NCBI GenBank assembly: GCA_937875035.1
Contig: CALNCF010000445.1
Location: 1-17,971 of the forward strand
Direction: 5' to 3'
From: an uncultured Sphingobacteriaceae bacterium
GTDB lineage: Bacteria > Bacteroidota > Bacteroidia > Sphingobacteriales > Sphingobacteriaceae
Length of the DNA stretch: 17,971 nucleotides
In this document: positions 1 to 6,425 of the stretch, piece after piece
How the letters are laid out: each line of letters starts with the position of its first letter
Numbering within the stretch: the first letter of the stretch is position 1
Program-made: the position numbers and the translations under genes
Notes under the pieces: model-generated
What the model was told of the DNA's origin: nothing
The model's database searches: none
The model's input: the letters and a program-made list of their open reading frames with translations, nothing else

Positions 1-186
1 GGCGATGCTCATTTGTATAACAACCACCTCGACCAGGCCCGCCTGCAGCTCACACGCGATTTCCGTCCGCTGCCGACCATGAAGATCAACCCGGAAGTGA
101 AGAATATATTCGACTTTAAGTTTGAAGATTTCGAGCTAGAGAATTACGACCCGCATCCACACATCAAGGCTGCCGTAGCCGTTTAA
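1..186 (+). CDS. thyA: Thymidylate synthase, C-terminal fragment (gene starts before the window)
   Basis: Open from the first base in frame 1 to a TAA, giving the last 61 residues. Thymidylate synthase makes dTMP from dUMP with methylene-tetrahydrofolate as carbon donor, in the cytoplasm. The fragment opens with the family's dUMP-binding HLYxNH motif (His4 and Tyr6 of the fragment; these contact the deoxyribose in known ThyA structures). It continues with a QLxRxFRPLP stretch and an FxFEDFELExYDPHPxIKAxVAV tail that matches the end of E. coli ThyA closely. The C-terminus is complete, including the terminal small hydrophobic residue that closes over the active site. Only 17 bases separate it from folA, so the two are probably co-transcribed. 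This fits their chemistry: ThyA turns methylene-THF into dihydrofolate, which FolA reduces again. The upstream part and promoter lie outside the window. Confidence 0.95.
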   Translation, partial: GDAHLYNNHLDQARLQLTRDFRPLPTMKINPEVKNIFDFKFEDFELENYDPHPHIKAAVAV

Positions 187-203
187 TCACTATTCACCTG
201 TCT

Positions 204-692
204 ATGATCGTATCCATCGTCGTCGCCATCTCTGAAAACAATGCTATCGGGAGAAACAACCAATTGCTGTGGCATTTGCCGGAGGACCTGAAATTCTTCA
301 AACGGGTCACTTCGGGGCATTCCATCATTATGGGACGAAAGACCTATGAATCGATCGGGAGGCCGCTTCCGAACCGCCGTAACATCGTGATCAGCCGGCA
401 AAACCTGGTTATGGAGGGCTGCGAAGTAGTACCTTCACTGGATAAGGCACTGGAAATAACAGCTGCCGAAGAAGAAGTATTTATTGTGGGCGGCGGACAG
501 ATTTATGTGGAATCGATGGAACGCTGCGACCGCTTATACCTGACCCGGGTACATACACGCATCGAAGATGCCGATACCTTCTTTCCCGGGATCAACCCGG
601 AAAACTGGAAGATCCTGAGCGAAGAGCACCATAGCGCAGACGAAAAACATGCTTACGATTACACGTTCCTGATCATGGAGCGGATCAGGTGA
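204..692 (+). CDS. folA: Dihydrofolate reductase
   Basis: A 162-residue protein, the usual length for a bacterial chromosomal DHFR, which reduces dihydrofolate to tetrahydrofolate with NADPH. Landmarks in order: an N-terminal SIVVAISENNAIGRNN strand and loop (Met20-loop equivalent), then LLWHLPEDLKFFK at 21-33 with Trp23 and Asp28, the latter equivalent to the catalytic Asp27 of E. coli. The NADPH-binding MGRKTYESIGRPLPNR lies at 43-58 and VFIVGGGQIY at 92-101, with the conserved Gly-Gly pair. All key residues are present, so the enzyme should be active. It starts 17 bases after thyA; no clear Shine-Dalgarno is seen, which is common in Bacteroidota. Its last eight bases overlap the end of the convergent mannosyltransferase-like frame on the other strand. 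A trimethoprim-resistance variant cannot be judged from sequence alone. Confidence 0.96.
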   Translation: MIVSIVVAISENNAIGRNNQLLWHLPEDLKFFKRVTSGHSIIMGRKTYESIGRPLPNRRNIVISRQNLVMEGCEVVPSLDKALEITAAEEEVFIVGGGQIYVESMERCDRLYLTRVHTRIEDADTFFPGINPENWKILSEEHHSADEKHAYDYTFLIMERIR

Positions 693-1296
693 AAAGCCAG
701 CCCCCGCTCAGGTAAATATTGAACATATATACCTGCCATAGCACACTCAGCAGAGTAAGGACCGCAAGGCCGGCGTACCTGTATGCCGCAGAACGAACCC
801 GGGGATAAAAATACAATCCTGCCATCCATAGCACAAAGAGCATAAAACCCATATCCTTGAAGTTCCAGCCCCGCCCGTAGCTGTTAAATGTCATCAGAAG
901 TAGAGCTCCTGCCAACAGGGCCAGCAGCCAGCGGATCCGGGGATACAGGAAAAAGGTTTCATACTCATCGGCATAGCCGAACCACAAGATATAGAAAAAG
1001 GGAGATGCCACCGCATAACGGTGCAGCCCGTGCAGGTTCCCCCCCTGGAAGAGCAAAATGAACAGCATGACCCCGATCACATACACTGCCGAAAGAGCCA
1101 TGTAATACGAACGCTTATCAGCCTGATCTACTAAAGTACCTTTCCAGCCCTTCCTCAGCACCATCACCAGCAGGGGTATGCTAATCATGAACAACACGAA
1201 CACCGACATGCCGAACCCTTCGACCGACCAGTCATTAAGCTTTGCGGGCCATTGCAGGTAATGATCCCAGTGATGCTGCGCACAAAGATGAACCAT
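685..1296 (-). CDS. PIG-V-like membrane mannosyltransferase, C-terminal part (frame-broken)
   Basis: This 203-codon frame is the continuation of the 1185-2045 frame, not an independent gene. Its first codons (1282-1296) are the same DNA as the end of the upstream coding region read in another frame; real coding probably begins at the AQHHWDH segment (first base 1281). The rest is a multi-spanning membrane protein with about five hydrophobic helices. It carries a GNLHGLHRYAVASPFFY segment, where an arginine followed by an aromatic precedes a proline-containing helix as in PIG-V-type mannosyltransferases, and it ends in FNIYLSGGWLF, also typical of that family. Joining the two frames needs one extra base near 1282-1284 and gives 453 residues, a normal length for these enzymes. 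If the break is real, neither half is likely to work alone. The stop overlaps the last eight bases of folA on the opposite strand. Confidence 0.7.
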   Translation of the reverse strand: MVHLCAQHHWDHYLQWPAKLNDWSVEGFGMSVFVLFMISIPLLVMVLRKGWKGTLVDQADKRSYYMALSAVYVIGVMLFILLFQGGNLHGLHRYAVASPFFYILWFGYADEYETFFLYPRIRWLLALLAGALLLMTFNSYGRGWNFKDMGFMLFVLWMAGLYFYPRVRSAAYRYAGLAVLTLLSVLWQVYMFNIYLSGGWLFT

Positions 1297-2045
1297 TTCC
1301 CGGTATAATTATATTGCAGGACCGCCACTAATAACGTACCGAGCGCTGCCGGAATCACCTTACGAAACAGATCGGCGATGAGCTTTTTGAAGCGGCGATG
1401 CTTCAGCCAGGCGTACATGTCGAGCGAAAGAAAGGCGATCAGCGCCACACCCATCGCAGGGCGGGTCGCGCCCCAGCAAAACAAGGCAATGAATACCAGC
1501 CAGTACCTGTTCTTCATCAGCCCGTATACCGCTAATGAAAAACAAAGCATGAACACCGCTTCAGTATAAGGCATGTGATACACCACGGTAACAGGCAAAA
1601 GCAACGCAGCCAGGAAAAAGAGCGTCCGCCCTTCCCTGCTCTTCATAAACAACGATTGCAGGATCAGCAGCGAAACCACGAAAAAAACATAATTGAGCAC
1701 CCCGATACCCGCCGATGAAAGCCCAGACAGCTTCCACACCCAGGGGAACAACGGAAAAAAAGCATAGATACGACTATCGCCAGGCTGCCAGCGCTCGTCT
1801 ACAGGCTGCTGGTTAAGATATGAATGATCGCGTATCTGCTTGTAGAATTTGACATCCCAACGATAATAGTTCATTTCAGCGGGAGCAGTGAACGGCCGGC
1901 TCACTTCGGTGATGCTTTCACCGTTCAATACGTAGCCCGGAGCAATCTTGCCCAGCGTACGGTGATATACTGCCGGCTGCTCCATCGCTTTGAACATCCC
2001 GAAGGAAACGATCAGCAGAAGCACGGCGAGAATGATTCTTTTCAT
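1185..2045 (-). CDS. PIG-V-like membrane mannosyltransferase, N-terminal part (frame-broken)
   Basis: Starts at ATG 2045 with one N-terminal membrane segment (IILAVLLLIVSFGMF), then an extracytoplasmic loop carrying YYRWDVKFYKQI (Arg62-Trp63-Asp64). This resembles the RWD-x-x-WY motif of PIG-V-type GT-C mannosyltransferases, in which the acidic residue is catalytic. Several more membrane helices follow. Family-like sequence continues to about GKWFIFV; after that the frame gives unlikely Cys/Ser/Arg-rich sequence (GSACRCSCCS) and stops, while the homologous continuation sits in another frame (685-1296). Known enzymes of this type move a sugar from a polyprenyl-phosphate carrier to an acceptor on the outer side of the membrane; the actual sugar and acceptor here are unknown. 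It is the last gene of the minus-strand glycosylation run, 15 bases after the Dpm1-like GT2 gene, which could supply its donor. Sequencing error and true decay are both possible. Confidence 0.7.
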   Translation of the reverse strand: MKRIILAVLLLIVSFGMFKAMEQPAVYHRTLGKIAPGYVLNGESITEVSRPFTAPAEMNYYRWDVKFYKQIRDHSYLNQQPVDERWQPGDSRIYAFFPLFPWVWKLSGLSSAGIGVLNYVFFVVSLLILQSLFMKSREGRTLFFLAALLLPVTVVYHMPYTEAVFMLCFSLAVYGLMKNRYWLVFIALFCWGATRPAMGVALIAFLSLDMYAWLKHRRFKKLIADLFRKVIPAALGTLLVAVLQYNYTGKWFIFVRSITGIITCNGPQSLMTGRSKGSACRCSCCS

Positions 2046-2060
2046 GAGGGAGAAGAAAGG

Positions 2061-2810
2061 CTACTGCTTCTTATAGATCCGCTTGCTGAAAAGATTATAC
2101 TTCAGAATGCAGTAGATCGCCCGGAAGCCATCTTTCATACCAATCTTCTTGCCTTCTTCGTAAGTCCTTCCATAATAAGAGATACCGACCTCGTAAATAC
2201 GGATTTTTGGAACCCGCGATATCTTTGCGGTTACTTCAGGCTCAAAGCCAAAGCGTTTTTCTTTCAGGAGAAGCGATTGGATCAGCTCTGTCCGGAAAAG
2301 CTTATAGCAGGTTTCCATGTCGGTCAGGTTCAGGTTCGTCAGGGCATTAGAAGCAAAGGTCAGGATCTTGTTGCCGATCGAATGCCAGAAGAACAGAATC
2401 CGGTGAGGATTACCGCCCATAAAGCGCGAGCCATATACCACGTCGGCAAAGCCATCCAGTACAGGCTGCAATAAGATATTATATTCCTGCGGATCATATT
2501 CAAGGTCCGCATCCTGGATGATCAGGTAATCGCCGGTGGCTTTCTCAATCCCGGTATGTAATGCGGCCCCTTTCCCTTTGTTCACTTCATGCGAATACAG
2601 CTGGATCCCGGCATCAGGATACTGGCTCATATAACGTTGCACGGCACCGATGGTATCATCTTTGGAGCAGTCATTTACAATGATGATCTCTTTCTGAATA
2701 TTGTTCTTCAGCGATACCGCCCTTACTTTATCAAGGATCAGGTGGATGGTGCGTTCCTCATTATACGCAGGAATAACAACAGAAAGCTTTGTAATGGTTA
2801 GGGTTATCAT
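2061..2810 (-). CDS. GT2 glycosyltransferase, Dpm1-like (polyprenyl-phosphate sugar synthase type)
   Basis: A 249-residue soluble GT-A fold enzyme. It has the family-2 start LSVVIPAYNEERTI at 9-22, the nucleotide-binding NDCSKD at 46-51, the NKGKGAAL loop at 77-84, and the metal/donor-site QDADLEYDP at 99-107. It lacks the pair of C-terminal membrane helices seen in GtrB-type enzymes, so it is closest in layout to the dolichol-phosphate mannose synthase / DPG-synthase group. Such enzymes load a sugar from GDP- or UDP-sugar onto polyprenyl phosphate at the cytoplasmic face; the sugar cannot be read from the sequence. An AGAGAGG stretch just before the ATG is a possible ribosome site, though close to it. 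Flanking genes on the same strand are the GT-C-like protein (10 bases upstream) and the PIG-V-like frames (15 bases downstream), both candidate users of its product. Confidence 0.85.
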   Translation of the reverse strand: MITLTITKLSVVIPAYNEERTIHLILDKVRAVSLKNNIQKEIIIVNDCSKDDTIGAVQRYMSQYPDAGIQLYSHEVNKGKGAALHTGIEKATGDYLIIQDADLEYDPQEYNILLQPVLDGFADVVYGSRFMGGNPHRILFFWHSIGNKILTFASNALTNLNLTDMETCYKLFRTELIQSLLLKEKRFGFEPEVTAKISRVPKIRIYEVGISYYGRTYEEGKKIGMKDGFRAIYCILKYNLFSKRIYKKQ

Positions 2811-2820
2811 ATACCTCTCT

Positions 2821-4647
2821 TTATTCTTTTAATCGTGCCCGCTCTATTTTCAGGTTATCAAATTCCAGCGGTAAGCCGGAGTTATTCATAATATATACAG
2901 TTACCGGGTCGTCTAACCCTAATTCGGCAGGAACCGGGACTTCAAAAGTAATAAAATGCCAGTCACCTGTATCAGGAAACATCTTCTGAAAACGCAAACC
3001 ACTCCATTTAACTGATTTACCAGGTTGCCCCATATCAATCACCAATCTTGGAAAATCGTATTCATTGCCGGAAACCTCGTGATATTTCACATGCACACTG
3101 GCCCTTATCCAGTCGCCCTGCTTTAACCCACCATCCAGCTCTGAAGGCTTTACAGCAACCGCAGGGCTGTATTGTTCATCACCACGCATATGATACGTGG
3201 AATCAATCTGGTGCTGCTCATCCCTGAAATCCATCGTACGAATAAGCGTGAAATGATAGTCCGCTGTATCGCTGATTTCTTCTGCTATATCCAAATATTT
3301 ATAGGCTTTCTGGTCTGCCCATGGATTCATGTATCCATGCCAGAAGAAAGCCCTGTTCATATCGGACGAGTGAAAAACACCGCCATGCGACTGCCGGGTT
3401 CCCCATAAGTTATAAATGATTCCCATGGTTGCCATAATAACCAGCAGGTATTTCCGGTAGCTGCGCAGCCTCATATAATCGACAAATGCTGCCAGCGGAA
3501 AAATAAGGATGGCGTATGAAGGCACCATAGGGCGTGAGCCGAAACTGCCACCATACCACCATTCGCTCCAGGAAAAAACGATATAGGTGTTCAGCAGGAA
3601 GAACGACAGAAAAGCCAGGGAGAATGCTCTTTTGTTTTTAAGCAGGAAATAAAAGCCCGCAATGGCGCCGATCATTACCGGGGAATAAACCAGCCAGCCT
3701 TTCTTTGCGCTGAACAACCCATTGATCAGGTGTGGCTTCAGGAAATCGAAGCCCTGCTCCTGGTATGAATAAACCAGGAAATGTCCCGATACCATTTTCC
3801 AGTAGATGATCTGCGGCAGCACACCGATAAAAATAGCCAGAGCCATCAGCAGGAACCAGCTGTATTTTGAAAGATAGAAACGTATCCGTTTCATGACCCC
3901 GTCATAGTTGAACGAAACACCCCATAACAAAGGAATCAGAACCGAAATAATCTCCGTAGGACGGATCAGCGTCATCAGGCCAATGGTGAGCCCGATCAAT
4001 ACCACATATTTTTTCAGGTAAGCTTCATGCCATTTACGACTCAGCCAGATCAGCAGCACATATAAGAAGAAAAGCAGGTTATGTGCCATCAGGCCATCAT
4101 ACACTACATAGTTATAATAATTGGTACCCAGCGTAACGATCAGCAACGACCAGGCAACCGTTTTATCCGAAAAATAATGGAGCAGCAGGCTACGCAATAT
4201 CCATAAGGCTAGGAAAGCATAAGTAAACGCTCCAACCGTCATCATCAACTGATATATCAAGGAAAAGCCATCCTGCGGCATACCTGATAAAGGTGCAGCT
4301 ATATGTGCAATGAAAAAGAAAGGAGAATAGAAAATGGCCTGTCCCATCGTGTATTTAAACACATAATTCCCATTATCAGTCACAAAACCCTGGTCGAAAG
4401 AAGGAACAGGCTGGTATTTAGCGATCACTTCATCCATGAAATGAAGTTTCGTCACATCGTGGTAGATGAATTCGGCTGGGAGATACACGTAATAACCGAA
4501 AGAATCCCAGCTGATCAGGGCTTCCGTACCATGATGCCTGAATTTAGGATAGAAAAACAAGCCAACGATCAGGGCTGTATAAATAGCGATCAGTGTAATC
4601 CGTGATACGGTGCCCCTTTCGGATGTCTGCATCAGATCCTTATTCAT
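2821..4647 (-). CDS. Multi-spanning GT-C-like glycosyltransferase with C-terminal soluble domain
   Basis: A 608-residue membrane protein using the ATG at 4647; an in-frame TTG three bases upstream is a less likely start. One N-terminal helix (SRITLIAIYTALIVGLFF) leads into a loop with ISWDSFGYYVYLPAEFIY (Asp48), which resembles the first-loop acidic motif of GT-C enzymes that use lipid-linked sugars. About nine or ten more helices run to roughly residue 410. The last 200 or so residues have no membrane segment and look beta-rich, ending in PLEFDNLKIER, reminiscent of a carbohydrate-binding-like sandwich facing the periplasm. I do not recognise a named family with certainty; proteins with this GYYxYLPAxFIY signature are familiar to me from Bacteroidota. 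The start overlaps the end of the GtrB-like gene by eight bases, so the two are probably translationally coupled and GtrB may supply the donor. Substrate and acceptor are unknown. Confidence 0.72.
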   Translation of the reverse strand: MNKDLMQTSERGTVSRITLIAIYTALIVGLFFYPKFRHHGTEALISWDSFGYYVYLPAEFIYHDVTKLHFMDEVIAKYQPVPSFDQGFVTDNGNYVFKYTMGQAIFYSPFFFIAHIAAPLSGMPQDGFSLIYQLMMTVGAFTYAFLALWILRSLLLHYFSDKTVAWSLLIVTLGTNYYNYVVYDGLMAHNLLFFLYVLLIWLSRKWHEAYLKKYVVLIGLTIGLMTLIRPTEIISVLIPLLWGVSFNYDGVMKRIRFYLSKYSWFLLMALAIFIGVLPQIIYWKMVSGHFLVYSYQEQGFDFLKPHLINGLFSAKKGWLVYSPVMIGAIAGFYFLLKNKRAFSLAFLSFFLLNTYIVFSWSEWWYGGSFGSRPMVPSYAILIFPLAAFVDYMRLRSYRKYLLVIMATMGIIYNLWGTRQSHGGVFHSSDMNRAFFWHGYMNPWADQKAYKYLDIAEEISDTADYHFTLIRTMDFRDEQHQIDSTYHMRGDEQYSPAVAVKPSELDGGLKQGDWIRASVHVKYHEVSGNEYDFPRLVIDMGQPGKSVKWSGLRFQKMFPDTGDWHFITFEVPVPAELGLDDPVTVYIMNNSGLPLEFDNLKIERARLKE

Positions 4648-5566
4648 CAATATTGGTTTCGTTAATGATGTAAAGGGGACGCTGGCGCGAATTGGCGCTC
4701 AGGCGGCTGATATACTCACCAATAATCCCGATCGAGATCAGCTGGATACCACCCAGGAACAGTACGCTGATAATGGTCGAGGTCCAGCCCTCGATATAAT
4801 CCTTGGAAATAAAGCGCGTGTACAACGCGTACAGCATCACCACGAAGGCAACACCCGATACGATGAAGCCGCAGATGGAAGCAAATTTTAAGGGAAAATT
4901 AGAGAAACCGGTAATGCCATCCAGTGCGAAACGGATCATTTTTTTATAGGTATAACCAGTTTCGCCGGCATGGCGCTCATCGCGCTCATATTCTACATAG
5001 GTCTGGCGGAAACCGATCCAGGAAATCTGGCCACGCAAAAATTTGTTCTGTTCCGGCATCGCTTTCAGCACATCCACGATCTTACGGTCCATAATGCGGA
5101 AATCACCGGTATCCACCGGGATGTTTACCGAAGTAATGGATTTCAGGATGCGGTAGAACATACGGGCAGTGAACAGCTTCAGCCAGCTCTCCCCTTTCCG
5201 GGCTTTGCGTTTGGCATACACAACCTCATTGCCTTCTTTCAGCTTCCGGTACATCTCGATGATCAGCTCCGGCGGATCCTGCAAATCAGCATCAATAATG
5301 ACCACCGCATCACCGATGGATTTATCCAATCCTGCTGTTACAGCGATCTGGTGCCCGAAGTTGCGGCTGAAATCAATATACCGTACCGAGCTGTCGGTCT
5401 GGGCCAGTGCTTTAATTAAAGAGATAGAACGGTCGCGGCTTCCATCATTCACAAAGATATATTCACAGCTTACATTCATTTGCGCCACTACACCTCTCAG
5501 GCGTTCGATCAGCTTATGAATATTCCCTTCTTCGTTGTAGATGGGGATAATGATTGATAAATCCAT
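4640..5566 (-). CDS. GtrB-like polyprenyl-phosphate glycosyltransferase (GT2, membrane)
   Basis: A 308-residue GT2 enzyme of the GtrB/ArnC layout. The catalytic GT-A domain begins with LSIIIPIYNEEGNI at 3-16, has NDGSRD at 40-45, SRNFGHQIAVTAGL at 67-80 and the metal-binding DADLQDPPE at 92-100. It then has the RHAGETGYTYKKM segment at 198-210 and the amphipathic FALDGITGFSNFPLK at 213-227. Two membrane helices follow, at about 228-250 and 263-288. Known members (E. coli/Shigella GtrB, Synechocystis GtrB, ArnC) transfer a sugar from a UDP-sugar to undecaprenyl phosphate, making the donor for a periplasmic transferase. That fits its position, translationally overlapping the following GT-C-like gene and four bases after the preceding frame. 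The sugar is not predictable. All expected catalytic motifs are intact. Confidence 0.9.
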   Translation of the reverse strand: MDLSIIIPIYNEEGNIHKLIERLRGVVAQMNVSCEYIFVNDGSRDRSISLIKALAQTDSSVRYIDFSRNFGHQIAVTAGLDKSIGDAVVIIDADLQDPPELIIEMYRKLKEGNEVVYAKRKARKGESWLKLFTARMFYRILKSITSVNIPVDTGDFRIMDRKIVDVLKAMPEQNKFLRGQISWIGFRQTYVEYERDERHAGETGYTYKKMIRFALDGITGFSNFPLKFASICGFIVSGVAFVVMLYALYTRFISKDYIEGWTSTIISVLFLGGIQLISIGIIGEYISRLSANSRQRPLYIINETNIDE

Positions 5567-5570
5567 TAAT

Positions 5571-6425
5571 TTAATTGTGCCTTATGTAGAAACGATTATT
5601 ATATACCAAAGTATCATGCCTATAGTAAAATATATCAGTCCCTTCCGGTCTGATCAATAATTCATCAATAATATTCATTTTTCCACTTATTTCGTCATTC
5701 CATACGGTCAGTTTAATACGATCGTTAGGATGATTCAACTTGATCTTTTTCTCAATGAAGCCCCATTCACCATCAATGATCTTAAGAGACTTACCTATAT
5801 CATTCACATATTGTTCATAAAGTCTGTCCTGATCATCGGTTAGCATAATTTCAAAATCGCCTCTAGGGATCACATCCTGGTTAATATTACCCACCCAAAA
5901 AGAAACAACAACCTCCCTGCTAGTGCCACCTGGTATATTATTATCAAAAAACGTTAAATAATACTGGGAAGGAAATTCATATGCTCCATTACCTGAATAC
6001 ATTTTCGAGGCAGTCTTATCATCATAATGCTCAATCACAAAATTATGCTCTTGAGCCGAAGACTGAACTCCAGCTACACTATAATAAGTATTCTTTGATA
6101 TATGTCGTTCCGCTTTATTATAGAGCGAATCTGTCATATGAATAAGCGTCTGAAAATCAAGCGTGTAAAAATAGCATATGGCATTAGAATCGATCAGGAC
6201 CGACCTGTCACGTAATGCAGCTTCAGCATCTGTTATCGGATAATCTTTTCTCCAGATCAATAAGAATGGTTTACGGTTAGGAAAATCCTTGATAATTGCC
6301 AGAGGCTTATACGCTTCCATTGTAAGTGAAATACTTTTTATTGATTCATCCATAGGCGTACGGCACATATGGGAATTAAGCATTGGCAACCCAGTTTTCA
6401 TAGAATATATCATCGCCTCTCTCAT
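5571..6425 (-). CDS. Soluble C-terminal region of a GT-C-like protein, in a separate overlapping frame
   Basis: A 284-residue frame whose ATG overlaps the stop of the preceding membrane protein as ATGA. It has no signal peptide or membrane helix. Residues 1-95 (MIYSMKTGLPMLNSHMCRTPM, then an IIKDFPNRKPFLLI strand) read like the direct continuation of the upstream protein's last segment (YQALIAIPFYHNG), as in full-length Bacteroidota membrane proteins of this type. From about 115 onward it looks beta-rich, like the tail of the 608-residue GT-C protein two genes downstream. Without an export signal the beta domain would stay in the cytoplasm if made separately, which argues that both frames were one polypeptide. 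Adding one base at the junction gives 779 continuous residues. Base composition is low: two sampled 60-base lines have 24 and 22 G+C. No enzymatic motif is recognised in this part. Confidence 0.65.
   Translation of the reverse strand: MREAMIYSMKTGLPMLNSHMCRTPMDESIKSISLTMEAYKPLAIIKDFPNRKPFLLIWRKDYPITDAEAALRDRSVLIDSNAICYFYTLDFQTLIHMTDSLYNKAERHISKNTYYSVAGVQSSAQEHNFVIEHYDDKTASKMYSGNGAYEFPSQYYLTFFDNNIPGGTSREVVVSFWVGNINQDVIPRGDFEIMLTDDQDRLYEQYVNDIGKSLKIIDGEWGFIEKKIKLNHPNDRIKLTVWNDEISGKMNIIDELLIRPEGTDIFYYRHDTLVYNNRFYIRHN

Noticed and set aside
1275..1296. Programmed ribosomal frameshift in the PIG-V-like gene
   Set aside because: No slippery heptamer and no strong downstream stem-loop is evident at the junction; a simple indel explains the data better.
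1824..2474. A 216-codon plus-strand open frame across the end of the PIG-V-like gene and the GT2 gene
   Set aside because: It is antisense to two convincing coding regions, spans their junction, and its translation shows no domain-like composition; a shadow frame.
4970..5519. Plus-strand open frames of 149 and 116 codons inside the GtrB-like gene
   Set aside because: Antisense to a gene with all GT2 motifs intact; the translations look like random reading.
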